From positions 1,116,001-1,180,000 of the forward strand of contig NZ_JBBKAH010000002.1 of the NCBI RefSeq assembly GCF_037652055.1: DNA of 64,000 nucleotides, in the 5' to 3' direction. The notes beneath the pieces were generated by a model. The model saw only the letters and a program-made list of their open reading frames with translations, made no database searches and was not told the origin of the DNA. A program made the position numbers and the translations under genes. This DNA comes from Pelagibius sp037652055. Lineage in GTDB: Bacteria > Pseudomonadota > Alphaproteobacteria > Kiloniellales > Kiloniellaceae. Shown in pieces: positions 37,854 through 46,550 of this stretch (positions within the stretch are counted from its first letter, which is position 1; each line of letters starts with the position of its first letter).

Positions 37854-38555
37854 TCACCCCTCCACGACGAATTCCACCCCCACCGGCGTGCAGGCTTCGC
37901 CATTGATCGGGATGATGTCCTGGGGGCAGGCGGACATGGCGACGATGCAGTCCATCTCGGCACGCAGCAGCACGTGGTCGCCGGGCTGGCTGACCGGCGG
38001 CTTCCAGTCGATGCCCCAGTCGTCGGCGACCGGGATGTTCATCCAGAGGTTCAGCGGCTGCGGCACGTCGGGTACGGTGAGGCCGATCGCCATCATCGCC
38101 AGGCGCAGGTTGTCGGAACAGTTGTCGTGATAGTCCTCGACGCCCAGGGTGGTGTAGCGGAAGAGGTCGCAGGCGGCGATCAGCGTGTCGTGCACGCCGG
38201 GCGAGGAATCCTCCAGCAGGGTGAGGATCGGCCGGCGCCGGTTGGTCACCATGGGGTCGCCGGGCCTGGGCAGCACGCGGTTGATCCACGCGCGGGCGTG
38301 CGGCCAGGAGAGGAACTCCGAGCGGTTCGCCGCGCTGAAGGCCCAGGTGTCGCAGACCTGGGTGCCGTGGGTGTTGACGATGCGGATCTTCTGCCCCTTG
38401 GCCAGCCTCACCGCGCGGCCCTGGCGTGCCGGCACCTCGTAGCGCTTGCCGGCCTCGGGCGTGCCGTCCGGCGAGACGGCGTTGGCCAAGCTGCCGTTCA
38501 CGCCGCAGGGCGTGGCGTTGTCGTTCGGGTTATCGAGGATATCCGTCTTCGGCAT
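37854..38555 (-). CDS. DUF1989 / urea carboxylase-associated family protein
   Basis: 233 residues with the DUF1989 fold: the core runs from YEVPARQGRAVRLAKGQKIRIVNTHGTQVCDTWAF through LLEDSSPGVHDTLIAACD to VSQPGDHVLLRAEMDCIVAMSACPQDIIPING. The conserved His, Cys and Asp suggest a metal-binding cupin-like site. Relatives sit in urea or amine/guanidine degradation operons; no such genes are adjacent here, so the substrate is open. No signal peptide. Confidence 0.88.
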   Translation of the reverse strand: MPKTDILDNPNDNATPCGVNGSLANAVSPDGTPEAGKRYEVPARQGRAVRLAKGQKIRIVNTHGTQVCDTWAFSAANRSEFLSWPHARAWINRVLPRPGDPMVTNRRRPILTLLEDSSPGVHDTLIAACDLFRYTTLGVEDYHDNCSDNLRLAMMAIGLTVPDVPQPLNLWMNIPVADDWGIDWKPPVSQPGDHVLLRAEMDCIVAMSACPQDIIPINGEACTPVGVEFVVEG

Positions 38556-38671
38556 GCGCCTGTCTCTCCGCTTCGATGAGCTTGCGAAGAGCCATCATAG
38601 CGCTCCGGCGGCCGGACGGAATCGCCTTTGCCATCGGCGGCGTTTGACGCGCAGCCTCCGACGCGCCGACT

Positions 38672-39100
38672 TCAAGCGTGCTTGATGCCCTCGGCGGCGA
38701 TCTTGGCGAGCTTCTCGGCGCCTTTGGCCAGGGCATCGGCGACCTTGGCCGCAATCTTTGCGTACTTCTCGAGTTTCTTCAGTCCGTCCAGGTCATCTTG
38801 CAGCCCGGCGTTGATATCCTCCATCCGGTGGATCAGGTGCTCGACTTCGGCGGTGTCGTCGAGCCGCTGTGCCGTCACGAAGGCAAGCACCGTGAAGCTT
38901 TCACGGGCCTCGGCCTGGGCCGCGCGCAGGCTTTTGCGGAGCTCCATTTCCGCCTCGGTCCGCTCCCGTCTCTCTCTGAACGCGCTAAAATCGATCTCGT
39001 CGATGCCTTCCTGTAATTCACGGTCCAGCTTGGCGAGTTCTTCACGGGCGGCGTTGGCCTGGGCGACCACCTGGGCCACGGTCGGCCTGCGCTTGCTCAT
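38672..39100 (-). CDS. Uncharacterised coiled-coil protein
   Basis: 142 residues, almost wholly charged helix. Residues 1-110 have heptad-like patterns (VAQVVAQANAAREELAKLDRELQEGID, later LIHRMEDINAGLQDDLDGLKKLEKYAK). The last 30 residues are an Ala/Lys amphipathic helix (AAKVADALAKGAEKLAKIAAEGIKHA) that could lie on a membrane. No signal peptide, no cysteine, no recognised family. It starts 40 bases after the lipoprotein gene on the same strand, so the two are likely one operon and may act together. Confidence 0.7.
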   Translation of the reverse strand: MSKRRPTVAQVVAQANAAREELAKLDRELQEGIDEIDFSAFRERRERTEAEMELRKSLRAAQAEARESFTVLAFVTAQRLDDTAEVEHLIHRMEDINAGLQDDLDGLKKLEKYAKIAAKVADALAKGAEKLAKIAAEGIKHA

Positions 39101-39140
39101 CTCTTGTCCCTCCCCATAGTTGGCCTCTGCCCGTTCGCCG

Positions 39141-40124
39141 CTAGCCGTTGTCTGGCACGATCGCGCGGATATCCTTCAGGATCTTCGCCAGCGTTTCGGC
39201 CTCGGCGGCAAAGGCCTCGATCTTGCCGATCGCGGTGGCAATGGAGACCTCGCCGCCTTGCAGGGCATCGGCCAGGGCGTCGTGGGCATCGCCAAGACGC
39301 TTGAACAGATCCGGCGGCGTCGAGGTCAGCAGCGTGTCGAACTTCGCCGCCGACAGCTTCAGTTTCGCCAGGTTGGCGGCATCGCCGTTGTCGCGGAACG
39401 CGTCGAGCGACTTGGAAACGTCGTTGGCGAGGTCTTTCCGCGGCACGTCGGAGACAAAGGCGGAAACCGTCGCGAAGAGATCGGCGGCTTCGCGGACGAC
39501 CGGTTTGGCCGCTGCTGTCGCTCGTTGCAGGCCTTTGTACTTCACCCCTTCGACGTACTGGCCGACGATCCAGTTCACGCCAGCGCCGACGGAGGTGGCA
39601 AAGGGCGGGATGTCAACCGGTGCGACGCCCGCCTCGGCGCGCGCCTCGGCCACGGTCTCCGCCAGGTTCTGCACGCTTCCCAGCGCTGCGTTCACCTGGG
39701 TCTCGACCTGGCTGGCGGTGTCGGCCTCAAGCAGAGCCTTCAGGTTGCCGGCATAGCGGTTGATCTGCGTCATTAGCCGCGTCATCTGGATCAGCGGCGG
39801 CTCGGGAGGATAAAACTCCCGGGCGCCGCTATCGGGATCGACGACGGCCAGGCGGCAGCGCGGCGAGGCGACCAGGCATTCGTCCTGGGAAAACTGCAGG
39901 AAGGAGCGCCGCGACAGGATGCCGCCTTCCAGCACCCCCCGGTAAGCTTCCGTGACCTGATCGCTCAGCTCCGCCAGCGCCTGCTCGGCGTTGTCGGTCG
40001 CGGCGGCGAAGTCATTGACAGGCTTGCCGTAATCGGTGGTGGAACAGGCCGCCACCGCCAGCAGAAGCGCTGCCCCGCTTGCCCATCGCGCGAGCCGTTT
40101 GAGGCCTGATCCCACAACGACCAC
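39141..40124 (-). CDS. Uncharacterised lipoprotein
   Basis: 327 residues. A lipobox LAVAAC places the lipidated residue at Cys27; Ser follows, so the protein probably goes to the outer membrane. The mature part is helical and Ala-rich, with few aromatic residues, two cysteines (DECLVASPRCRLAV, about 84-93) that may pair, and a Pro-rich segment EFYPPEPPLIQM. No family recognised. GTG at 40124 is the likely start. The coiled-coil gene follows 40 bases later. It is divergent from an aminotransferase gene. Confidence 0.75.
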   Translation of the reverse strand: MVVVGSGLKRLARWASGAALLLAVAACSTTDYGKPVNDFAAATDNAEQALAELSDQVTEAYRGVLEGGILSRRSFLQFSQDECLVASPRCRLAVVDPDSGAREFYPPEPPLIQMTRLMTQINRYAGNLKALLEADTASQVETQVNAALGSVQNLAETVAEARAEAGVAPVDIPPFATSVGAGVNWIVGQYVEGVKYKGLQRATAAAKPVVREAADLFATVSAFVSDVPRKDLANDVSKSLDAFRDNGDAANLAKLKLSAAKFDTLLTSTPPDLFKRLGDAHDALADALQGGEVSIATAIGKIEAFAAEAETLAKILKDIRAIVPDNG

Positions 40125-40305
40125 CCCTCGATCTCCCCTAACCGTGGAATGTTTACCATTTTGCCTCTTTCCGTCAGCTCTGGGGAAACGAAAGAGGCGT
40201 CCCGCCCTACCCCTTTTGGCTGAGCGGCGCTGCGTCGCGCTTGCCGGTTTAGCGGTCCCGGCCTAACGTCCTCCTGCCGCAACCTGAGAAACTCGGATCC
40301 GACAG

Positions 40306-41544
40306 ATGACCCTGCGCAACGGCCATGAATTCCTGGCGATTCCCGGCCCCACCAACGTCCCCGACGCGGTGCTGAACGCCATGCACCGCCCGGCCGTCGA
40401 GATCTATACCGGCCCCCTCGTGGAGACGACATTGACTTGCCTGGAGGACCTGAAGCGCCTCTTCGGCACTTCCACCGGGCGCAGCTACATTTATGCAGCC
40501 AACGGCCACGGCGCCTGGGAGGCCGCCCTTACCAACGTCCTGTCGCGCGGTGACAAGGTGTTGGTCCTGGGCACTGGCCGCTTCCCCACTCTATGGGGTG
40601 AGATGGGCACCTTTATCGGTGTCGAGGTGGAGGAGCTGACGTTCGGCTTTCGCCAGGCGGTCGACCCGGCGGCGGTCGAGGCGCGCTTAAAGGCGGACGC
40701 CGCCGGGCAGATCAAGGCGGTCCTGATGGTTCAGGTGGATACCGCCTCCGGCGTCGTGAACGACGTGGCCGCGGTTGGTCGCGCTATCGCTGCGGCGGGG
40801 CACGGCACTCTGTTCATGGTCGATGCCATCGCCTCGCTGGCAACCATGCCTTTCGAGATGGACGCCTGGGGTATCGACGTCGCTGTTACCGGCTCCCAGA
40901 AGGGCCTGATGACCCCACCGGGGCTCGGCTTCGTGGCAGCCGGCCCGCGCGCGCTGGCGGCGCACCGCAGTGCCGGTCTGCGCACCGCCTACTGGGACTG
41001 GACCAAGCGCGACGGCCCGGTGCACTACCAGAAATACTGCGGCACTCCGCCGGAGCATCTGTTGTTTGGCCTGCGCCAGGCGATCGACATGCTGTTTGAA
41101 GAGGGGCTCGATGCGGTGTTCGAGCGTCACCGCCTGCTGGCCGAGGCGACACGCCGGGCGGTCGGCGTCTGGGCGGAGGGCGGCGCGCTGTCATTCAACG
41201 TGCTGGACCCTGCCGCGCGTGCCAACTCGATCACCGCCGTGCGTGTGGAAGGCGCCGACCCGCAGGCCCTGCGCAGCTATTGCACCGAAGTCTGCGGCGT
41301 CACGCTGGGTGAAGGGATCGGCGAGTTGCTGGGTCACGGTGTGCGCATCGCCCACATGGGCCATGTGAACGCGGCGATGATGCTCGGCACCCTGGCGGTG
41401 GTGGAAACTGCCCTCGGTGCACTTGGTATTGCCCACGGCAAAGGCGGCGTGCAGGCCGCCATCGATTTTCTGGCTGCGGCGGTACCGCCGGCGGACGTGC
41501 GCCCCGCCGAAGAATCCCCGTTGCGCCGGGTGCAGGGCAGCTGA
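40306..41544 (+). CDS. Alanine/serine-glyoxylate aminotransferase family protein
   Basis: 412 residues, a class V PLP aminotransferase. The start motif is IPGPTNVPDAVLNAMHRP, the PLP ring-stacking region is ANGHGAWEAALTNV, and the PLP Lys is in VTGSQKGLMTPPGLGF. The IPGPTNVP motif and length favour the serine-glyoxylate group, which converts serine and glyoxylate to hydroxypyruvate and glycine (serine cycle, photorespiration-like metabolism). No other serine-cycle genes are adjacent, so substrate choice is uncertain. Convergent with the DUF2207 gene. Confidence 0.9.
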   Translation: MTLRNGHEFLAIPGPTNVPDAVLNAMHRPAVEIYTGPLVETTLTCLEDLKRLFGTSTGRSYIYAANGHGAWEAALTNVLSRGDKVLVLGTGRFPTLWGEMGTFIGVEVEELTFGFRQAVDPAAVEARLKADAAGQIKAVLMVQVDTASGVVNDVAAVGRAIAAAGHGTLFMVDAIASLATMPFEMDAWGIDVAVTGSQKGLMTPPGLGFVAAGPRALAAHRSAGLRTAYWDWTKRDGPVHYQKYCGTPPEHLLFGLRQAIDMLFEEGLDAVFERHRLLAEATRRAVGVWAEGGALSFNVLDPAARANSITAVRVEGADPQALRSYCTEVCGVTLGEGIGELLGHGVRIAHMGHVNAAMMLGTLAVVETALGALGIAHGKGGVQAAIDFLAAAVPPADVRPAEESPLRRVQGS

Positions 41545-41565
41545 GCAGCCTTTGCGGCGTCGGCG

Positions 41566-43533
41566 CTACCAGCTGCCTCCTCCTCCTCCGCCGCCACCCC
41601 CGCCCGACGACCCGCCGCCGGACGATCCGCTGGAACTGCTGCTGCTCGGTTTCGTCGAGGCGGTGCCGAGGGTCCTGCTGAGGCCGCTGGCAAGGCCGGT
41701 GGTCATGCCGGCGATGCCCTGCGTGCCCCAACGCGAGCGGTGCCAGCGCTGTTGGCGCACCGCCGCTTCCTGCTGGGCCGCCGCGCTGGCGCTGGCGGTG
41801 AAGCGGCGGGTCCATTCCTTCTCGACGCCCAGGGCCATGGCGTACGGCAGGTGGTACTCGAAGAGTTCCACGGTCATCTGCGGCTCGGCGGTCAGCATGT
41901 TCAGCCGGTCCTTCTCGGCAACCGTCAGGTACAGCAGATAACCCTCGATGGCGTCACGCATCTCCTGGCCCAGGCGGGTCGGCGCCTTCAGCAGGATCCA
42001 GAACAGCGTGAGGTTGGCGACCTGGGCGACGAGCAGCAGCGCCAGCGGCAGGCCAAAGATGTCGTAGGTGAAGTAGAGGGCGCCGGCGCCGGGGATCATG
42101 AAGGGGATCATGAACAGCGTCATGATAAGATCGCCCCAGCCCAGCGTCGAACCGCCGCGCAGTTGGTCCAGCAGGTGGCTCACGATCTGCCGGCCGATGA
42201 GGATGACCGGAACCGTGAAGGCGATCCCGAACAGGCCGCCAAAGCCGATGAAGGGCAGCGGCTCGAGGGTCCCGGCCTGGATCAGCAGGCCGCCGACCAT
42301 GGTGGCCCCGGCGAGCAGCAGGCCAAGGAACCACAGCCCCTTGTTGTGGCGGAAGTAGACCTTGTCGTACTCGCGCGCCAGGGCGGTATCCACCGCCTCG
42401 ATCGCCTGGCGGATTGCCGGCGTGTAGTCCGGCTTGATGACGGTGCTGTCCTGGCCGTCGGGAAACAACGCTTCCATCGCGGCCGCTTCACCGGCGGGCA
42501 GCTTTTCCGGAGATTTCTTTGCGACCTGTTTAGTCAGAATGTACTCGCGGCCGTCCTCTTCGATCGTGACGCGCCCTTTGATGCCAAGGCTGGTGAGGGC
42601 CACGGTGAAGGCCCGCGCGCTGCGCATGTCGGCGCCGCGGGCGCGTGCCCAGACGAAGCCGGTGGCTGCCGGCGACAAGCCGTCGGGCGCCTTGAATAGC
42701 GGGATGATCACGCCGGCCTCCGGGTCGCGGCCGACCCGCAGCCACTGCGCGAAGAAGAACCCGATGGTGACGATGAGGCCGATGAAGGCGACCAGGGTGC
42801 CGAGATTGTCGAACAAGAGGTGCTGCAGCCGCTCGCCGAGGCTGGGCTCCGGCACGATCCCCTTGGGGAAGGAGACCGCGACGGTCAGGCCTTCACCGGG
42901 ATCCAGCGTCCGGGTGGTGGCGAACCTGACGCTGCCGTCCGAGCCGCGGCTCTGGGTGAAGTCACTGCCCTGTTCACCGCTGTAGCCGGTGTAGCCGGCG
43001 ATATCGATGGCGACCGCGCCGGGCGGCAGGTGGATGGTCGCCTCCGCGCGGCCGATCGGGTGCGCCCAGTCGTTGCCGGTGACGTTCCAGTAAATCTCGT
43101 CGACGTCCGCGCGGAACACCAGCTGGCGGTCGGTGCGGTAGACCAGGCGATAGCGATGGACACCTTCACGCAGCAGGACGTTGGGATGGCCGATGCGCAC
43201 GCGCTCGCCGGCAGGCCCGTCGATCACGACGTAGGGCTCGTCCTCGCCGTCGCGGGTGACCTCAAGAATCTTGAAAGCGACCTTTTCGTTGAGCCGAAGG
43301 ACGCCGCGGTAGCGGGTTGGGAAGTCGCGGTAGATGCCGTGCTTGTCGCTGCCCGGTGTGACCTGAAAGTCGATCTCCTCGGTGACCGTGAAGGCGCCGT
43401 CTTCCTCGATCACGATGTCGGCGGCAAAGCGCGGGATGCGGTCGGGGTCCTCCTGCGCGGCAGCCGGCGCAGCCCCGAAAACCAAGAGAGCGAAGAGCGC
43501 CGCGAAGAGGGGCGGCAACAGTCTTTCTGTCAT
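41566..43533 (-). CDS. DUF2207 membrane protein
   Basis: 655 residues. A signal peptide (about 1-26, FGAAPAAAQ) precedes an extracytoplasmic DUF2207 domain (about 30-245; IPRFAADIVIEEDGAFTVTEEIDF is characteristic). A transmembrane helix near 250-272 is followed by a cytoplasmic part with a winged-helix-like segment (about 300-345) and more helices (about 405-450 and 470-525). The C-terminus is a low-complexity Ser/Gly tail of about 35 residues ending in a Gly run and SW. Function is unknown in the family. Its start overlaps the LemA stop (ATGA). Confidence 0.9.
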   Translation of the reverse strand: MTERLLPPLFAALFALLVFGAAPAAAQEDPDRIPRFAADIVIEEDGAFTVTEEIDFQVTPGSDKHGIYRDFPTRYRGVLRLNEKVAFKILEVTRDGEDEPYVVIDGPAGERVRIGHPNVLLREGVHRYRLVYRTDRQLVFRADVDEIYWNVTGNDWAHPIGRAEATIHLPPGAVAIDIAGYTGYSGEQGSDFTQSRGSDGSVRFATTRTLDPGEGLTVAVSFPKGIVPEPSLGERLQHLLFDNLGTLVAFIGLIVTIGFFFAQWLRVGRDPEAGVIIPLFKAPDGLSPAATGFVWARARGADMRSARAFTVALTSLGIKGRVTIEEDGREYILTKQVAKKSPEKLPAGEAAAMEALFPDGQDSTVIKPDYTPAIRQAIEAVDTALAREYDKVYFRHNKGLWFLGLLLAGATMVGGLLIQAGTLEPLPFIGFGGLFGIAFTVPVILIGRQIVSHLLDQLRGGSTLGWGDLIMTLFMIPFMIPGAGALYFTYDIFGLPLALLLVAQVANLTLFWILLKAPTRLGQEMRDAIEGYLLYLTVAEKDRLNMLTAEPQMTVELFEYHLPYAMALGVEKEWTRRFTASASAAAQQEAAVRQQRWHRSRWGTQGIAGMTTGLASGLSRTLGTASTKPSSSSSSGSSGGGSSGGGGGGGGGGSW

Positions 43534-44114
43534 GCGCCGTCGTCGCCGAGACGCAGCTGCGGCAGGGCGCGGTCGGCGGCCTGGTCGACCTCGTAATAGT
43601 CGGCCTTCATGAAGCCGAAGCGCTGGGCGATCAGAGTGCTGGGGAAAGAGTCGATGAGGGTATTGAGGTTGCGCACCGTGCCGTTGTAGTAGCGCCGCGC
43701 CATCTGGATGTGGTCCTCGATATCGCTCAGTTCCTCCTGCAGTGCGAGGTAGCTGTCGCTGGCCTTCAGGTCGGGATAGTTCTCGGCGACGGCGAAGAGG
43801 TGTCCCAGCGCGCTGCCGAGGCGTTCCTCCACGGCGGCGCGGGTGCCGGCCGGGGCGTTCTCGGCGGCCAGTGCGCGGCGGCGCATCTCGGTCAGGCTCT
43901 CAAGGGTGCGGCGTTCGTGCGCTGTATAGGCCTTTACAGTTTCCACCAGGTTGGGAATCAGGTTGGCGCGCCGCTTCAACTGCACATCGATGCCGCTCCA
44001 GCCTTCCTGGGTCTGCTGCTTGCGTGCCACCAGACGGTTGTAGATCAGCACCGCCCAGACGAGCAGCAGGACGGCCAGCGCGATCAGCGCGCCGATAAGA
44101 CTTCCTAACGTCAT
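43530..44114 (-). CDS. LemA family protein
   Basis: 194 residues. The N-terminal transmembrane helix (about 4-24, LIGALIALAVLLLVWAVLIYN) is followed by a cytoplasmic helical bundle with the family signature NRLVARKQQTQEGWSGIDVQLKRRANLIPNLVETVK and FPSTLIAQRFGF. The role is unknown; LemA proteins frequently pair with DUF2207 or TPM-domain proteins, as here. ATG at 44114 gives the standard family start. The four-base overlap with the DUF2207 gene argues for coupled translation and a joint complex. Confidence 0.92.
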   Translation of the reverse strand: MTLGSLIGALIALAVLLLVWAVLIYNRLVARKQQTQEGWSGIDVQLKRRANLIPNLVETVKAYTAHERRTLESLTEMRRRALAAENAPAGTRAAVEERLGSALGHLFAVAENYPDLKASDSYLALQEELSDIEDHIQMARRYYNGTVRNLNTLIDSFPSTLIAQRFGFMKADYYEVDQAADRALPQLRLGDDGA

Positions 44115-44264
44115 TGGTCGTATCCACCCCTGTTTTCCATAGGCTGCCCGCACCGAAGGTTCTCCCGAACGTCTTCGGGCGGGCTTCCTTCCCCCGATCA
44201 TGCTGCTCGCAGCATAGCGACTCTAGCCGGAAAACGGTGCTGCAATGATGTCTGGCCGGTGCCG

Positions 44265-45485
44265 TCAGGCGCCACCGGATCGTGAGGGCCGCGCGGCCGC
44301 CGCGGTCACGGCGAGGCTGGCGGCAAGCAGGCAGTAGACGGCGCAGGCGAGCGCGATGGCTTCCATGGCGACGCCGCGGTCGATGAAGAAGCCCATCACG
44401 GCCGGGGCGAGGCCGGTGGAGAACACCATGGCCGAGGTGGCGAAGGCGCGGATGGCGCCCAGGTGGGTGACACCGTAGAGCTCCGCCCAGAGCGCCCCGA
44501 ACAGCACCGCGCTGGTACCGGTGGTGGCGCCCAGCAGGCCCATGAAGAGGGTGGCGACCGGCGGCGCGTCACTGAGACCCAGAGCAAGGCAGCCGAGGGT
44601 CACCGGCGCCAGCGCGAAGGCCAGCAGCCGGCGCGCGCCGAAGCGGTCGACCAGCGGGCCGGCGAAGAGCAGCGCGGCCAGAGAGCAGGCGGCGAAGACG
44701 GTGAAGGAGCCGGCCATGAGGCTCAGCGGCCAGCCCTTGGTCTCGGCCAGGTGGACCTGATGGAAGATCAGGCCGGTGCCGATGAAGGGCATGGCCAGGA
44801 GCGCCGGCAGGCGCAGCCACAAGGCAGGGTCGCGCAGCACCGCGCCAAGCGTCTTGTCGTCCTCGCCGCCGCCCTCCCGGCGGCGCTGGCGGAAGGCCGC
44901 GTCGCGCTCGCGCTGGCCTTTCAGGAGCACAAAGATCAGCGGTACCAGGGCGATCAGCACCAGGCCTGAGCCGCTCCAGACCTGGCGCCAGCCGGCCAGG
45001 GCGAGCGCCGCGACCGCCAGGGTCGGCAGGCTGGCCTCTCCCAGGGTGTGGCCCAGGGTGGCGACGCTGACCGCGCGTCCGCGCTGGGCCTCGAAGTAGC
45101 GGCCCATGGCGACCACGGCGCTGTGGCTGGCGAGGCCCTGGCCGAAGAGGCGTAGGCCGAAGAGCGCGGCCACCAGGAAAGCGGCATTCGCGGCCGCGCC
45201 CATCAGCAGACAGGTAGCCCCCAGCAGGGCCAGAACGCCGCCGGCGAAGACGGGCAGCGGCAGCCGGTCGATGAGGCGTCCGGCCCACAGCAGCACCGCG
45301 GCCGAGCCCAGGGTGGCGACGGCGTAGAGGCTGCCGAAGTCGCCATCGCTGAGGGCGAAGGCCGTGCGGATTTCGCCCGAGAACAGCGAGATGAAGAAGG
45401 TCTGCCCCAGGCTGGAGCAAAAGGTCATGAGCACGCCAAAGGCGAGTAGGCGCGCGTTGGCGCGCAGGAAGGAAAGCGACAGCAT
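44265..45485 (-). CDS. Major facilitator superfamily transporter
   Basis: 406 residues with about 12 hydrophobic helices in two halves, separated by a charged cytoplasmic loop (about 195-225, KGQRERDAAFRQRRREGGGEDDK). A partial MFS motif A is seen after helix 2 (GRLIDRLPLP), and a second in the other half (GPLVDRFGARR). The nearest type is the monocarboxylate/oxalate-formate-like MFS group; substrate and direction are unknown. ATG at 45485 (MLSLSFLRANARLLAFG) was chosen over an upstream in-frame ATG that would add a basic leader. Divergent from the DUF1194 gene. Confidence 0.88.
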   Translation of the reverse strand: MLSLSFLRANARLLAFGVLMTFCSSLGQTFFISLFSGEIRTAFALSDGDFGSLYAVATLGSAAVLLWAGRLIDRLPLPVFAGGVLALLGATCLLMGAAANAAFLVAALFGLRLFGQGLASHSAVVAMGRYFEAQRGRAVSVATLGHTLGEASLPTLAVAALALAGWRQVWSGSGLVLIALVPLIFVLLKGQRERDAAFRQRRREGGGEDDKTLGAVLRDPALWLRLPALLAMPFIGTGLIFHQVHLAETKGWPLSLMAGSFTVFAACSLAALLFAGPLVDRFGARRLLAFALAPVTLGCLALGLSDAPPVATLFMGLLGATTGTSAVLFGALWAELYGVTHLGAIRAFATSAMVFSTGLAPAVMGFFIDRGVAMEAIALACAVYCLLAASLAVTAAAARPSRSGGA

Positions 45486-45675
45486 AGGGCCCCTTCTACG
45501 CCGCCGGCGGGACGGCGCAAAGGGGCGAAGGGCGGGGCATGGCGCTGTCATACGCTTTACCCAGCCGGTCTGGCGGGCTCCGGGCCCATGCAGGCTTTGT
45601 GCGACTCGCCGGGTGACTTACCAACCGGAAGCCCTAGGTACTATAGTTGGAGACGATGCAAGCAAGGGGGCGGTG

Positions 45676-46491
45676 ATGACGGGGCGGGTTACATCCATCT
45701 TCGCGGCGGGCATGGCCGTGTGGCTCCTGGCGGCGGCGGTCGCACCCGACAACGCCGCAGCGCAAGGCAACCTGCCCTCGCAGAACCGCAGCGGCACGCC
45801 GGTCGACCTGGAACTGGTGCTGCTGGCCGATGCCACGGGCTCCATCGACGACAAGGAGATCTTCTTCCAGCGTCAGGGCTACGCCGACGCCATCACCGAC
45901 CCGGATATCCTCTCGGCCATCGCGCTGGGCGCCGATCGCAGGATCGCCGTCACCTACGTGGAGTGGGGCGACCAGCATTCGCAGGAGATTGTGGTGCCCT
46001 GGACCATCATCGACGGCCCCGAGGCGGCAGCCGGCTTCGCCGCGGCACTGATGACCCCGCCGCGCAAGGCTTTCGGGCGCAACGCCATCGGCTCGGCCAT
46101 CACCTACGCGCACCTGTTGATCGAGGGAAACGGCATCAATGGCTTCCGCCGGGTCATCGACCTCTCCGGCGACTCCGCCAATTCCTGGAACGGCATACCC
46201 CTGGAGGTCGCGCGGCAGAACGCCATTGCCGCCGACATCGTCATCAACGGCCTCGCCATCCTCTGCCGAGACTGCAGCGGCCGACCCGTCTACTACGACC
46301 TGGAAGAGGCCTACCGCCGCGACATCATCGGCGGGCCCGCCGCTTTCGTGGTCACCGCCGACGACATGGAGTCCTTTGCCACGGCGGTGCGCAAGAAACT
46401 GTTGCTGGAAATTGCCGGTGTGCCCGACGAGGAAACCTTCCGGCAGCGCCTCGCGCAGTTGCAAGGCAACCCGCAGCCCGCGGTGGACTGA
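45676..46491 (+). CDS. DUF1194 (von Willebrand A-like) exported protein
   Basis: 271 residues. A signal peptide (about 1-29, ending NAAAQ) is followed by a vWA-like domain that matches DUF1194: VDLELVLLADATGSIDDKEI with a MIDAS-like D-x-T-x-S, then AVTYVEWG, RNAIGSAITYAHLL and RRVIDLSGDSANSWNG. It is probably a periplasmic metal-dependent binding protein; the partner is unknown. ATG at 45676 (MTGRVTSIFAAGMAVWLL) was chosen as the signal peptide start. Convergent with the phospholipase D-like gene, with a CCGCCTCGAGGCGG dyad (46527-46540) between. Confidence 0.87.
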   Translation: MTGRVTSIFAAGMAVWLLAAAVAPDNAAAQGNLPSQNRSGTPVDLELVLLADATGSIDDKEIFFQRQGYADAITDPDILSAIALGADRRIAVTYVEWGDQHSQEIVVPWTIIDGPEAAAGFAAALMTPPRKAFGRNAIGSAITYAHLLIEGNGINGFRRVIDLSGDSANSWNGIPLEVARQNAIAADIVINGLAILCRDCSGRPVYYDLEEAYRRDIIGGPAAFVVTADDMESFATAVRKKLLLEIAGVPDEETFRQRLAQLQGNPQPAVD

Positions 46492-46550
46492 GGGATTGAC
46501 CATCCTCGAGACGCAGGCCGGCGGCGCCGCCTCGAGGCGGGGGCAGCGGC

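Noticed and set aside
37520..37963. 147-codon minus-strand frame over the repeat and GIY-YIG gene
   Set aside because: Its protein is a translation of the REP-like palindrome and the antisense of the GIY-YIG gene.
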